Positions 1 to 7,818 of a DNA stretch of 23,600 nt are shown one piece after another. Below the pieces are notes generated by a model. That model did no database searches, was not told the origin of the DNA, and saw only the letters and a list, made by a program, of their open reading frames with translations. Positions within the stretch are counted from its first letter, which is position 1, and each line of letters opens with the position of its first letter. Origin of the DNA: Clostridia bacterium (GTDB lineage: Bacteria > Bacillota > Clostridia > Oscillospirales > Acutalibacteraceae); the NCBI GenBank assembly GCA_900770255.1, contig CAAGJN010000025.1, positions 1 to 23,600 on the forward strand, given 5' to 3'. The translations under genes and the position numbers were made by a program.

Positions 1-590
1 AGAAACTGCTGCGGCTGCGACACTATGGTTTTAAAGCACATCGGAATATTTTCGGGGCTCGAACTCGAGGAAGTCTTGTTGTTTTTTATAAGCGAGCCCT
101 CTATTCCGTCGAGCAGATGCAGATAAGTCTCGCTGTTGAGCCTGTCTACATTCGGGACCCAACTGTGCGGCAGGTTGCCCTTGGCCGCCTCCGCTATGAT
201 GATTCTGTACATCAGCAGGCTGTATATTCTGTGAAGCGTGTCGATCGACGAGTCTTTGCTCTCATGCGTGAACGAAAGGTATTTTCTCATTCTGCCCGCA
301 ACTCTGAATATAGTCAGCGTGCACAGCTCCGAATCCGACGCAAGATCCGACTGTATACCGAACGCGCCCTCAAAACCGCGCTTTGACTCGCTTCGGCCGA
401 GAAGATAGTCCGCCGTGACATTGTAGTAATCTGCGGCGCGGCAGAGAAAATCAAGCCCGCACTCGCGTATGCCGTTCTCATAGTGCGACAGCAGTGCCTG
501 CGATATTCCTAGCCCTGCAGCCGCCTCCTTCTGGCTTACACCCTTTTCCCTGCGAAGCTGAGACAGTCGTGCGGTTATACTTGTTGACAT
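1..590 (-). CDS. XRE-family helix-turn-helix regulator, 3'-truncated by window edge
   Basis: Read on the minus strand from ATG at 590, preceded by an AAAGGGATG Shine-Dalgarno about 10 nt upstream. The first 65 residues are a typical XRE/Cro-CI domain: MSTSITARLSQLRREKGVSQ, then KEAAAGLGISQALLSHYENG and a DYLLGR motif that closes such domains. It should bind DNA as a dimer. The next 130 or so residues are helical-looking and match no effector domain I recognise; a Ser-rich stretch lies near the window edge. The frame stays open through base 1, so the C-terminus is outside the window. It is divergent from the histidine-phosphatase-like gene across a 119-bp gap carrying its own promoter, so autoregulation or control of the neighbour is possible. 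Targets and signal are unknown. Confidence 0.85.
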   Translation of the reverse strand, partial: MSTSITARLSQLRREKGVSQKEAAAGLGISQALLSHYENGIRECGLDFLCRAADYYNVTADYLLGRSESKRGFEGAFGIQSDLASDSELCTLTIFRVAGRMRKYLSFTHESKDSSIDTLHRIYSLLMYRIIIAEAAKGNLPHSWVPNVDRLNSETYLHLLDGIEGSLIKNNKTSSSSSPENIPMCFKTIVSQPQQF

Positions 591-637
591 GGCGGCTCAT
601 CCCTTTAAAACGTATTCATTATACAAACGGTACATTT

Positions 638-665
638 ATTATATCATACCCTTCTGATTTTGCAA
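638..665 (-). promoter_or_regulatory. Sigma-A promoter for the XRE regulator
   Basis: On the minus strand TTGCAA (660-665) is followed after 16 bp by TATAAT (638-643), about 48 bp upstream of the ATG at 590. A second TATAAT-like hexamer nearer the gene has no good -35. No equally good promoter is obvious for the plus-strand gene at 710, although a TATAAT lies at 669-674. Confidence 0.65.
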
Positions 666-709
666 ACATATAATTTTCAACAATACTCAGTGTATTTTCC
701 GGAGGACGC

Positions 710-1357
710 ATGAAAAGTTATATCGTATATATTATAAGAAACGGAGAAACAAAAGAGGAGGTCGAGGGCAAATACATCGGCCACACAGACGTCGAGCTCA
801 GCGGCGAGGGCAGAAAGCAGCTTGAGAGCATGAGGGACGAGCTCGTCTATCCCCCCGTCGATGCTGTCATTTCGAGCCCGCTCAAGCGATGCACCGAGAC
901 TGCGGCGATCCTCTATCCCGACAATAAATTTATAACCATAGACTCGCTCATCGAATGTAACTTCGGCGAGTTCGAGGGCAAGGACGCAGAGGAGCTCAAG
1001 GATTATCCCGTGTTTCCTCATTGGCTCGCGGGCGAGAAGGGCGTGGAGCCGCCGTTCGGCGAGAGCAACGAGGCGTTTGCAAAGCGCGTTTGCGAGGGCT
1101 TCATCAAAATTATCGACGGCCTTATAAAGACGGGCACTACACGCTCTGCGATCGTCACGCACGGCGGCGTCATCATGGCTCTGCTGACAAATTTCGGTCT
1201 GCCTCAGCTCCCGATGCACGAGTGGATCACTCCGAACGGCTGCGGCTATACGTTGAGGATAACCCCGTCGCTGTGGATGCGCGGGCACAAGCTTGAGGTC
1301 GTCTATGAATTTCCTTATGAAAAGGACGACAGAGATGAAAACGATAAGGACGACTGA
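710..1357 (+). CDS. Histidine-phosphatase superfamily (phosphoglycerate-mutase-like) protein with His-to-Asn at the catalytic position
   Basis: 215 aa, ATG at 710 with GGAGG 5 nt upstream. The fold is that of the phosphoglycerate mutase-like histidine phosphatases: N-terminal strand with R-x-G-E-T, then KYIGHTDVELSGEG, then SSPLKRCTETA (phosphate-binding Arg60), IECNFGEFEG (general acid Glu82) and VTHGGVIMALL (second catalytic His, His151). The catalytic His of the usual RHG motif is replaced: the codons read AGA AAC GGA, giving Arg10-Asn11-Gly12. Family members transfer phosphate through that His, so this copy may be inactive, a phosphate-binding or regulatory protein, or may use another mechanism. 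The C-terminus is a charged Asp/Lys tail. The yigZ start lies 20 nt past its stop, so the two are probably cotranscribed. Substrate unknown. Confidence 0.85.
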   Translation: MKSYIVYIIRNGETKEEVEGKYIGHTDVELSGEGRKQLESMRDELVYPPVDAVISSPLKRCTETAAILYPDNKFITIDSLIECNFGEFEGKDAEELKDYPVFPHWLAGEKGVEPPFGESNEAFAKRVCEGFIKIIDGLIKTGTTRSAIVTHGGVIMALLTNFGLPQLPMHEWITPNGCGYTLRITPSLWMRGHKLEVVYEFPYEKDDRDENDKDD

Positions 1358-1377
1358 TTTTGAACGGAGGCGTCAGG

Positions 1378-1998
1378 GTGCAATATCGTACAGTACGCGG
1401 AGCGGCGAGCGCGGAATTCGTTGAAAAACGTTCGCGGTTCATAGGCTATATCTCGCCCGCATCCACGCAGGAGGAAGCCGCACAGTTCATCGACAGCATC
1501 AGATCAAAGCACTGGGACGCGACGCACAACGTCCCCGCATATATTTTGCGCGAAGGCAACATCTGCCGCTTTTCGGATGACGGCGAGCCGCAGGGTACGG
1601 CCGGCATGCCGGCGCTCAACGTACTGCAAAAGGAGGGGCTGACCGACTGCGCCCTGGTCGTGACGCGCTACTTCGGCGGCATACTTCTCGGCGGCGGAGG
1701 CCTTGTCAGAGCCTATTCGCACGCGGCGAAACTCGCCGTTGACGCGGGTGGAATAGTCACCCGCGCGCTGTGCAACCTCGTGCGCGTGCGGTGCGACTAC
1801 AATTTCTACGGCAGACTCGCCTCGCTGATACCCGAGCAGGGCGGCATCATCGAAAACACGGCGTTCGAGGACGCAGTCACGGTTGATTTCCGCATTCCGC
1901 AGGAACTTGAACCCGGCTTTGAAAAGAAGCTTATCGATCTTAGCAACGGCACCTGCCGCGGCGAGGTGACCGGAAACGTGTTCGCAGATATAGACTGA
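1378..1998 (+). CDS. yigZ: YigZ/IMPACT family protein (UPF0029)
   Basis: 206 aa. I chose GTG at 1378 because GGAGG (1366-1370) sits 7 nt upstream; an in-frame TTG at 1360 has no ribosome site and lies before that GGAGG. The N-terminal UPF0029/IMPACT domain shows EFVEKRSRFIGY, the signature SDDGEPQGTAGMPALNVLQ and VTRYFGGILLGGGGLVRAY. The last 70 or so residues fit the DUF1949 ferredoxin-like domain. The family is widespread; the eukaryotic homologue IMPACT modulates the Gcn2 stress kinase, while the bacterial role is unsettled and thought to involve nucleic acid or ribosome binding. It follows the histidine-phosphatase-like gene closely and is closed by a strong hairpin terminator. Confidence 0.93.
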   Translation: MQYRTVRGAASAEFVEKRSRFIGYISPASTQEEAAQFIDSIRSKHWDATHNVPAYILREGNICRFSDDGEPQGTAGMPALNVLQKEGLTDCALVVTRYFGGILLGGGGLVRAYSHAAKLAVDAGGIVTRALCNLVRVRCDYNFYGRLASLIPEQGGIIENTAFEDAVTVDFRIPQELEPGFEKKLIDLSNGTCRGEVTGNVFADID

Positions 1999-2042
1999 AA
2001 ATAAAAGAGCACCCGTTTATACGGATGCCGCAAAATGCTGAA

Positions 2043-2091
2043 AACTCCCCGGCGGTAAGGTGTAAGTACCTTGCCGTCAGGGAGTTCTTTT
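2043..2091 (+). terminator. Rho-independent terminator after yigZ
   Basis: Outer stem AACTCCC (2043-2049) with GGGAGTT (2080-2086), inner imperfect stem GGCGGTAAGGT with ACCTTGCCGTC, loop GTAAGT, then CTTTTC. It lies between convergent yigZ and truB; the minus-strand reading is followed by TTTTC as well, so it may work in both directions. Confidence 0.8.
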
Positions 2092-2130
2092 CATCAAAAA
2101 TTATAAAAGCGTCTCTTTTCGCCGCTGCTT

Positions 2131-3027
2131 TTATTTCACAAGCAGCTTTTTAACCTTTACTTCGCCGTCTGATATCTCGCCCATTCCGAGAAATTCGCCG
2201 CCGGGCGCATTGACCCGCACAAGCTCGTGATCTCCCGGCTCTTTGAGATACAGTCTTTCAAGACTCAGACCGCCGCCGTTTTTAAAGCGCTGTGCCTGCG
2301 GCGCTGTAACGGTAATATACCTGTAAGAACTAAGTGCCTTTTCGATCGGTATCACTCTGCTCCCGAGCTCACCACCCGCGCTCAGCGCCCCTATCTCATC
2401 TAGCGTCATACACTCGCTTATAGTAAAACCGTTCGCCTTCGTGCGCCGCAGAGCGGTCATGACCGCGCCGCAGCCGAGCTTCTCTCCGATATCCGCTATC
2501 AGCGAGCGAATATATGTGCCGCCCGAGCACTCGACGCCTATTCTGTATTCGCCCTTTTTCTCATCGCAGTCAAGAAGCTCCGCCGAGAAAATCGTCACCC
2601 TGCGGCTTTCGCGCTCTACCTCTATTCCCTGCCGCGCCAGCTTATACAGCCGCACGCCGTTTTGAGATATCGCCGAATACATCGGCGGGATCTGATTTAT
2701 CGTACCGACAAAGCCGCCGAGAGCCGCTTCAAAATCGGCGCGCGTAACCGAAGAAAAGCTTCGCTCTTCAAGCACCTCGCCGGTTATGTCGAGCGTGTCC
2801 GTAACGACGCCGAGCCTCAGCGTTGCCTCATAGGCCTTGTCGTGGGACGGGAGCATCTCGCAAAAGCGCGTCGCGCCGCCAAGAAGTACAGGCAAAACGC
2901 CCGTCGCCATAGGGTCGAGCGTGCCTGTGTGACCCGTTTTTTTGACCTGAGTCAACCTGCGCACGCGCGCTGCGGCGACAAATGAGGTCATATTTTGGGG
3001 CTTGTCTATAAGCAATATGCCTGTCAT
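2131..3027 (-). CDS. truB: tRNA pseudouridine(55) synthase TruB
   Basis: 298 aa, ATG at 3027 with GGAGG just upstream. TruB isomerises U55 to pseudouridine in the T-loop of elongator tRNAs. The N-terminus GILLIDKPQNMTSF and the motif GHTGTLDPMATGVLPVLLGG are diagnostic; Asp38 in TLDP is the catalytic nucleophile. Later family motifs are visible: QIPPMYSAISQNGVRLY, then ECSGGTYIRSLIADIGEKLG. The C-terminus is a short RNA-binding extension, as in other Firmicutes TruB of about 290-300 aa. The start lies 11 nt beyond the stop of the glycosyltransferase gene, so the two are translated from one message. The usual partners rbfA and ribF are not beside it in this window. Confidence 0.97.
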   Translation of the reverse strand: MTGILLIDKPQNMTSFVAAARVRRLTQVKKTGHTGTLDPMATGVLPVLLGGATRFCEMLPSHDKAYEATLRLGVVTDTLDITGEVLEERSFSSVTRADFEAALGGFVGTINQIPPMYSAISQNGVRLYKLARQGIEVERESRRVTIFSAELLDCDEKKGEYRIGVECSGGTYIRSLIADIGEKLGCGAVMTALRRTKANGFTISECMTLDEIGALSAGGELGSRVIPIEKALSSYRYITVTAPQAQRFKNGGGLSLERLYLKEPGDHELVRVNAPGGEFLGMGEISDGEVKVKKLLVK

Positions 3028-3038
3028 GAGTCCTCCGT

Positions 3039-5675
3039 TTATTGGTTCATCATCGCGTCATAGAGCCTGTCGCAGCAATGATCATCCCTGTAGAGGAAGA
3101 AGTCCCTCATACGCGAAGCATAGGGCTCCTGCGGAACAAAGCCATTTTCTATATACTCCTCGAGGCGGTCTATCAGCGTGTCGGCGTCCTGCGTAAGCGG
3201 GCCGAAGCCTTCTTCAAGAGGAAGATCGAGCTTTCTGTAGCTGTGCGATACTCCGGCCTTGAACAGCTCATAATCGGGCACGAAATAGAGCACGGGGCAA
3301 TTAAGATAGACCGAGTCAAAAACGATAGACGAATAGTCGGTTATCATCAATTGGTACTCGTCCATATTCGTATCAAAGTTATCGACGCACACACGGTCGT
3401 TCTTTATATCGAACAGATGGTTGTAGCATTTGAATATAGGATGGTTCTTGAAATCGAGCCAGAGGTCATGCTTCTCGAGCAGGTCATGCAGCCGCTCGGA
3501 ATTGAGAAAGGCCGAAACCTGCTTAAAAAAGTCTGACTTCACAAACTCATCAGGCAGCTCCTGACGCTCATTGTCTATGAGCCCGCCGATCAGGTTACTG
3601 CGCCAGGAGGGTGAAAACACGATGCGGTTTTTCTTTTTGCCGCTGGGCTCCATCCTGTCATACCGCGGCATACAGCTCTTTATCAGCTCGCTCTCGGCAA
3701 AGCCGTAGTTCTTCTGGAAATTCTCAACTTCAAAATTACTTGAGACTACTACGCGGTCGATCGAACAATGCTCTTTGTCATAGAGCTTCATCAGCGAGGC
3801 ATGGAGAATGCCGTGCTGAAGATATACAAGCTCGAATTTAACAAGATCAGCATACCAGCGGGTAGGCCCCGCGCCGAAGGGCGAGACATTCGAGAGGTTC
3901 GAGAACGAGGTAATTATCTTGTCACAGTTGAAATAGAGCTGCTTGTGGCGGTTGGAGTGGAACATGACTATGTTCTTTTGCTCCTCGGGCGTGAAGCGCT
4001 CATCAATGCAGTCTCGGTCGCAGTCGTTGAGAATATAGTAGCGCTCGACTCCGTCATTCTTGCCAAAGTCGTGCTTGAACTGGTCATATGCGTTGTCAAA
4101 CACGCCGTAGCGATCAAGATAGAGCCAGACCGGCCCATGCTCCCTGCCGGTGAAGGCAAGCAGACGGTTATAGAGTATGCGCGGGTTTTTCATGCCGAAA
4201 TAGATCATGTTATATACCGCGATCAGAGCCTTATAGGCGACATTGTTGCACAGGCGCGAGGATGAGATGGTGAATACGCCGTTTTTCTCCTTAAATCTGT
4301 GTGCCCCGCGGAAAAACACCTTTATTCTCTTGCCCTCAGTCAGCGGGACGTGCGGGCCGAAATAATATGAGAGCTTATAGATCCGGCCGCAGACTTCGGC
4401 CTCAAATTCAAAGCGCTTCGTGCTTTGAGCATCAATGTCAAGACGGAAACGCCAGAAAGTAGCGGTCTTTAATCCCGATCGGTAAATTTCATAATTCGAG
4501 TGTGTCAGCTCTACCTCCTCGCGCACTCCGTCCTTTATTATAAACAGGCGCGGCTTGTCGCAGTAAGCGAACACGACGCACTTTAAGAATGCGTCAATAT
4601 GCAGTCTGCTGCCGAACAGCTTCATTGTGTTGACAACTGCCGGGACAGTCTTAGCCTTATACACCACCTCATCCTCGTAGAGGATACGGAGCTCTTGGCA
4701 TTCGGCCTCGACACGCAGGCGGTCACAGCCCTTTCTTCCGAGAAGATAATGCTTGTGATATATGTCCATCTGCGGGTGGTCGAGAATGACCTTATCATCA
4801 ACCCTGCCGAGCAGCGCATCGATGCGGCCTACCGCCCTTTTAAAATCGGGCTCGGAGTAGCTGTAGGGAAGCAGGATATCCTGCACTCCCTTCCAGTTGA
4901 TGTCGTTTAAGTAGAGCGACTGAAGATACAGCGGCACTTTGTCTGGGTAGCGTGAAAACAGATCCTCCCACATCGCCATGGTGTTCTCAAAGATATAGTA
5001 GGCGTAGCCTCTCGTGTTTGTTGTGCTGTTCGGACGGCGCAGATAGAGATACTCCGGCCTGCTGCAATAACCGATCTTCAGCTTGTCACTGAGCACCTCG
5101 TAGCAGTATTTCTGATCCTCATGGAAAGTGAGTGAGGTGTCAAACAGGACGTTTTTGCCCTGCCCGCGGTTTTTGACGCAGATGTTCATCGTCGTCTGCG
5201 TGATGTAGCAATACTTGGGGTCGTTGAGATCATATACTCCCGTTCTGTCGAGCAGCTTGTATCTGTAGTGCAGCCTGAAACGCCTCTCACCGTAATACGG
5301 GACTATTTTATAGGTGACGAGATCGATCTCATCATAGTGCTTATCAAAGAAATCCGCAACAGTTTTTAAAGTATCGTCGGTGAGGGTATCGTCAGAGTCG
5401 AGATAAGTTATATACCGGCCCTGCGCGTGTTCTATACCGAAGTTTCTCGTTGACGAGACGCCGCCGTTCTCGAGCGAAAAGACTTTAAACATACCGTACT
5501 TTTCAGCATATTTTTGACAGACCTCAAGGCTGCCGTCCTCTGATCCGTCATCTATGAGTAGCACCTCGAGCTCGCTCTTGTCGATAGTCTGCTTTAAGAG
5601 ACTCTCGAGACAGGGCGCTAAATACTCTTCGCAGTTATACACCGGGACGATGACTGACATCCTGTACTTAAACAT
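3039..5675 (-). CDS. Bifunctional GT2 glycosyltransferase / CDP-glycerol glycerophosphotransferase (teichoic-acid-type polymerase)
   Basis: 878 aa from ATG 5675, with GAGGAG 6 nt upstream; the open frame reaches back to 5765 but that would cover the promoter. Residues 6-230: GT2 fold with SVIVPVYNCEEYL, VLLIDDGSEDGS, GGVSSTRNFGIEHAQG and the metal-binding D-x-D in YLDSDD (93-96). A middle region, about 300-480, has no recognised domain. The last 370 or so residues resemble TagB/TagF glycerophosphotransferases: YLQHG, VVVSSNFEVENF, RIVFSPSWR and the signature ITDYSSIVFDSVYLNCPVLYF. The family polymerises or primes glycerol-phosphate chains from CDP-glycerol on lipid carriers at the membrane. 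Here it would add a sugar and polyol phosphate to a cell-wall or surface glycopolymer; the substrate is not determinable. No other wall-polymer gene is nearby. Confidence 0.9.
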   Translation of the reverse strand: MFKYRMSVIVPVYNCEEYLAPCLESLLKQTIDKSELEVLLIDDGSEDGSLEVCQKYAEKYGMFKVFSLENGGVSSTRNFGIEHAQGRYITYLDSDDTLTDDTLKTVADFFDKHYDEIDLVTYKIVPYYGERRFRLHYRYKLLDRTGVYDLNDPKYCYITQTTMNICVKNRGQGKNVLFDTSLTFHEDQKYCYEVLSDKLKIGYCSRPEYLYLRRPNSTTNTRGYAYYIFENTMAMWEDLFSRYPDKVPLYLQSLYLNDINWKGVQDILLPYSYSEPDFKRAVGRIDALLGRVDDKVILDHPQMDIYHKHYLLGRKGCDRLRVEAECQELRILYEDEVVYKAKTVPAVVNTMKLFGSRLHIDAFLKCVVFAYCDKPRLFIIKDGVREEVELTHSNYEIYRSGLKTATFWRFRLDIDAQSTKRFEFEAEVCGRIYKLSYYFGPHVPLTEGKRIKVFFRGAHRFKEKNGVFTISSSRLCNNVAYKALIAVYNMIYFGMKNPRILYNRLLAFTGREHGPVWLYLDRYGVFDNAYDQFKHDFGKNDGVERYYILNDCDRDCIDERFTPEEQKNIVMFHSNRHKQLYFNCDKIITSFSNLSNVSPFGAGPTRWYADLVKFELVYLQHGILHASLMKLYDKEHCSIDRVVVSSNFEVENFQKNYGFAESELIKSCMPRYDRMEPSGKKKNRIVFSPSWRSNLIGGLIDNERQELPDEFVKSDFFKQVSAFLNSERLHDLLEKHDLWLDFKNHPIFKCYNHLFDIKNDRVCVDNFDTNMDEYQLMITDYSSIVFDSVYLNCPVLYFVPDYELFKAGVSHSYRKLDLPLEEGFGPLTQDADTLIDRLEEYIENGFVPQEPYASRMRDFFLYRDDHCCDRLYDAMMNQ

Positions 5676-5724
5676 TTTTAACTCCTCATAGCCAAAAATT
5701 TCTTGTTTCTTCAAACCTTCGGTT

Positions 5725-5753
5725 ATTCTACCATAATTTTGTCGCTTTTTCAA
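5725..5753 (-). promoter_or_regulatory. Sigma-A promoter for the GT2/glycerophosphotransferase gene
   Basis: Minus strand: TTGAAA (5748-5753), 17-bp spacer, TAGAAT (5725-5730), about 50 nt upstream of ATG 5675. It begins only 17 bp past the oligopeptidase stop and falls within the upstream in-frame extension, which supports the 5675 start. Confidence 0.8.
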
Positions 5754-5769
5754 CCTTTCGGACATCCGA

Positions 5770-7461
5770 TCAGTTTACAGCGTTTGAGTCGAGCCATGAG
5801 TTTGCAGTCTCAGCCACGCGCCTGAGCGCATGCTCGCCGAACGGATCGTCTATGCCGGCCTGCGCGCAGAGCTCCTTGAAGCTGCACAGTCCGCCCAAAG
5901 AAACAAATTTAAGATATCTCTGCCATGCATCATTATAGTCCTTCTGGCTCAGCGCCCAGAACTCAAGCGCCGCAGTCTGCGCGAAGCAGTAGTCGATATA
6001 GTAAAACGGATAGAGATAGATGTGGAGCTGTCTCTGCCAGCCGCGGCCGGATGAATAAAAATCAATATCGCCGAAGTCCATATAAGGGCGGTATTTGTGC
6101 TCGAGCTCAAGCCATTTTTCGTGGCGCTCGGCCGCCGTAAGATCGGGCTCGTCATAGACGATGTGCTGAAACTCATCCACCATAGTACCGTAGGGCAAAA
6201 ACACGAGCGCGCTCTCAAGGTGCATGAAGCGTGAACGCACCGCATCGTCGCCATAAAACATCTCATGCCATGGCCACGCGAAAAACTCCATCGACATCGA
6301 ATGAACCTCGCACGACTCCATAGTCGGGCTGAGCTGATCGCTTATCTCCATCTTGTCGCGCACGCTGTAGTAGGCAAAGGCATGGCCGGCCTCGTGGGTG
6401 AGCACATCGACGTCGCCGGAGGTACCGTTAAAGTTCGAGAAGATAAACGGCGACTTGTATTCGAGTATCTCTGTGCAGTAGCCGCCGGCGGCCTTACCCT
6501 TGGCGCTCATGACGTCCATGAGATCGTTATCATACATGAAGTTTATAAACTCACCCGTCTGCGGGCTCATCTGCTCATACATCCGCCTGCCGGCGGCGAG
6601 TATATCCTGTGCTGAGCCGTTCGGCTTCGGGTTGCCGCCGCGGAAAACAACCGGATCGTCATATATTTTCATGTTGTCAATGCCGATGCGCTTTTTCTGC
6701 ATCTCTTTTAAGCGCGAGACAATCGGCACCATGTCGCGCACGATGCGGGAGCGAAAGGCTCTGACGTCGTCCGCGTCATAGCAGTTGCGCGTCTGGCGGC
6801 AATAGGCAAGCTCGGTAAACGTGTTGAAGCCGAGCTTTTTTGCAATTCTTGTGCGGCACCTGACAAGGTCGTCAAATATTCTGTCGAGCTCATCAGCATG
6901 GCTCATATAAAAGCTGCTCTCGGCCTTGTATGCCGCCCGGCGCACCTCACGGTCGGAGCTCTCCTTATACGCACCGAGCTGAGCTATGCTCAGCTTCTCG
7001 CCGTTAAAGTCAATTTGAGCGGAGGCGATCAGCTTCTGATATTCGCTCGAGAGCCTGTTCTCCTCCTGGAGATCGGGAATGATCTCGGGAGAAAAGCATT
7101 TGCGCGCAAGCTCCGCGTTGACAAACAGCAGCCTGCCGTAGCGTTTTTCAAGCTCCGGGCGCAGAGGGCTTGAGAGCAATGCGTCGGTAAAATGCTGCTC
7201 GCTCTCCTCGATAAGAGGCATGCTCTCGTCGTTGAAGTCGTTTTCGGCCTCATAAAAGCCGTCAAGAGTGTTGACCGTATGGCGGATATAGGCGATCGTG
7301 CTCATCGTCTGCGCATGCGAAAGGATCCTCTCGCGCTCGTTCATCGCGGCAACTGCCTCGTCGAGCGTCTTTGCTGCGGCGAGCTTCCCGGCGGCCGCAT
7401 CTATCCCCTCGGTCACGGCCTTGGGATCTATTCTCTTATACGGCATATCGGAAAATTTCAT
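5770..7461 (-). CDS. M3-family oligoendopeptidase (PepF-like zinc metallopeptidase)
   Basis: 563 aa, ATG at 7461 with GGAGGAG 5 nt upstream. The zinc motif H-E-A-G-H is at residues 356-360 (in LTHEAGHAFAYYSV) and the third ligand is probably Glu385 in MESCEVHSMSMEF, spaced as in thimet/PepF peptidases. The N-terminal half is mostly alpha-helical, as expected for the clamshell fold. There is no signal peptide, so it should be cytoplasmic and degrade short peptides. The length matches the clostridial M3 oligoendopeptidases. It is transcribed leftward from a promoter about 140 bp upstream, giving a long structured leader. No clear terminator follows, so read-through into the glycosyltransferase gene is likely in addition to that gene's own promoter. 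Confidence 0.95.
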   Translation of the reverse strand: MKFSDMPYKRIDPKAVTEGIDAAAGKLAAAKTLDEAVAAMNERERILSHAQTMSTIAYIRHTVNTLDGFYEAENDFNDESMPLIEESEQHFTDALLSSPLRPELEKRYGRLLFVNAELARKCFSPEIIPDLQEENRLSSEYQKLIASAQIDFNGEKLSIAQLGAYKESSDREVRRAAYKAESSFYMSHADELDRIFDDLVRCRTRIAKKLGFNTFTELAYCRQTRNCYDADDVRAFRSRIVRDMVPIVSRLKEMQKKRIGIDNMKIYDDPVVFRGGNPKPNGSAQDILAAGRRMYEQMSPQTGEFINFMYDNDLMDVMSAKGKAAGGYCTEILEYKSPFIFSNFNGTSGDVDVLTHEAGHAFAYYSVRDKMEISDQLSPTMESCEVHSMSMEFFAWPWHEMFYGDDAVRSRFMHLESALVFLPYGTMVDEFQHIVYDEPDLTAAERHEKWLELEHKYRPYMDFGDIDFYSSGRGWQRQLHIYLYPFYYIDYCFAQTAALEFWALSQKDYNDAWQRYLKFVSLGGLCSFKELCAQAGIDDPFGEHALRRVAETANSWLDSNAVN

Positions 7462-7500
7462 ATTTGCTCCTCCAAATACATAAATCAGTGCTATATTTTA

Positions 7501-7553
7501 CCGGAAAACGCACAGATGCAGTCCGGCTGTTTCATAAAAACAACTGTGTCCGG
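7501..7553 (-). promoter_or_regulatory. Structured 5' leader of the oligopeptidase mRNA
   Basis: CCGGA (7501-7505) and CACAG (7511-7515) pair with CTGTG (7544-7548) and TCCGG (7549-7553), a 10-bp stem with a 5-nt one-sided bulge that encloses a smaller stem around TTGTTT/AAACAG. It lies between the predicted transcription start and the ribosome site. I cannot assign it to a known riboswitch class. Confidence 0.4.
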
Positions 7554-7596
7554 GCAGATCGGGATCGTATGGCAGCATCAGGAAAAATAAAGATTA

Positions 7597-7625
7597 ATTT
7601 TATGCGCCGCTAAACCTCTTATCAA
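7597..7625 (-). promoter_or_regulatory. Sigma-A promoter for the oligopeptidase
   Basis: Minus strand: TTGATA (7620-7625), 17-bp spacer, TAAAAT (7597-7602). The predicted transcript has an untranslated leader of roughly 130 nt before ATG 7461. Confidence 0.7.
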
Positions 7626-7762
7626 CAAAAATTATATCATTCGGCTGTGTATATTTTATTCCTTGATTATAGCTGTATACCATGTACCGCCCCGCTTTCA
7701 TTGGCTGATGCTAAGTATACATATGAATTATATAAACTTGCCGGGAGTCTGTCAATCCCGTG

Positions 7763-7791
7763 TTGATTTATCCGCTGAGCCGTGATATACT
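7763..7791 (+). promoter_or_regulatory. Sigma-A promoter for the ornithine cyclodeaminase
   Basis: TTGATT (7763-7768), 17-bp spacer, TATACT (7786-7791). Transcription would begin near 7798, leaving a leader of only about 20 nt that carries the AGGTGATC ribosome site. Confidence 0.8.
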
Positions 7792-7818
7792 TATTCAAAA
7801 AATGAGCAGGTGATCAGT

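Larger units (their letters stand above)
7462..7818. other. Divergent intergenic region, oligopeptidase / ornithine cyclodeaminase
   Basis: 357 bp without a supported gene. It holds the minus-strand promoter (7597-7625) and structured leader of the oligopeptidase, and the plus-strand promoter (7763-7791) of the cyclodeaminase. The AT-rich middle (about 7626-7740) shows a further TATAAT-like hexamer on the minus strand but no convincing -35 and no gene. Confidence 0.7.

Noticed and set aside
117..386. 89-aa plus-strand open frame in the first gene
   Set aside because: Antisense to the XRE regulator, which has promoter, ribosome site and a clear domain.
5676..5765. N-terminal extension of the GT2 fusion
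   Set aside because: The extension spans the TTGAAA-17-TAGAAT promoter; GAGGAG precedes ATG 5675 and the GT2 domain begins at residue 6 of that start.
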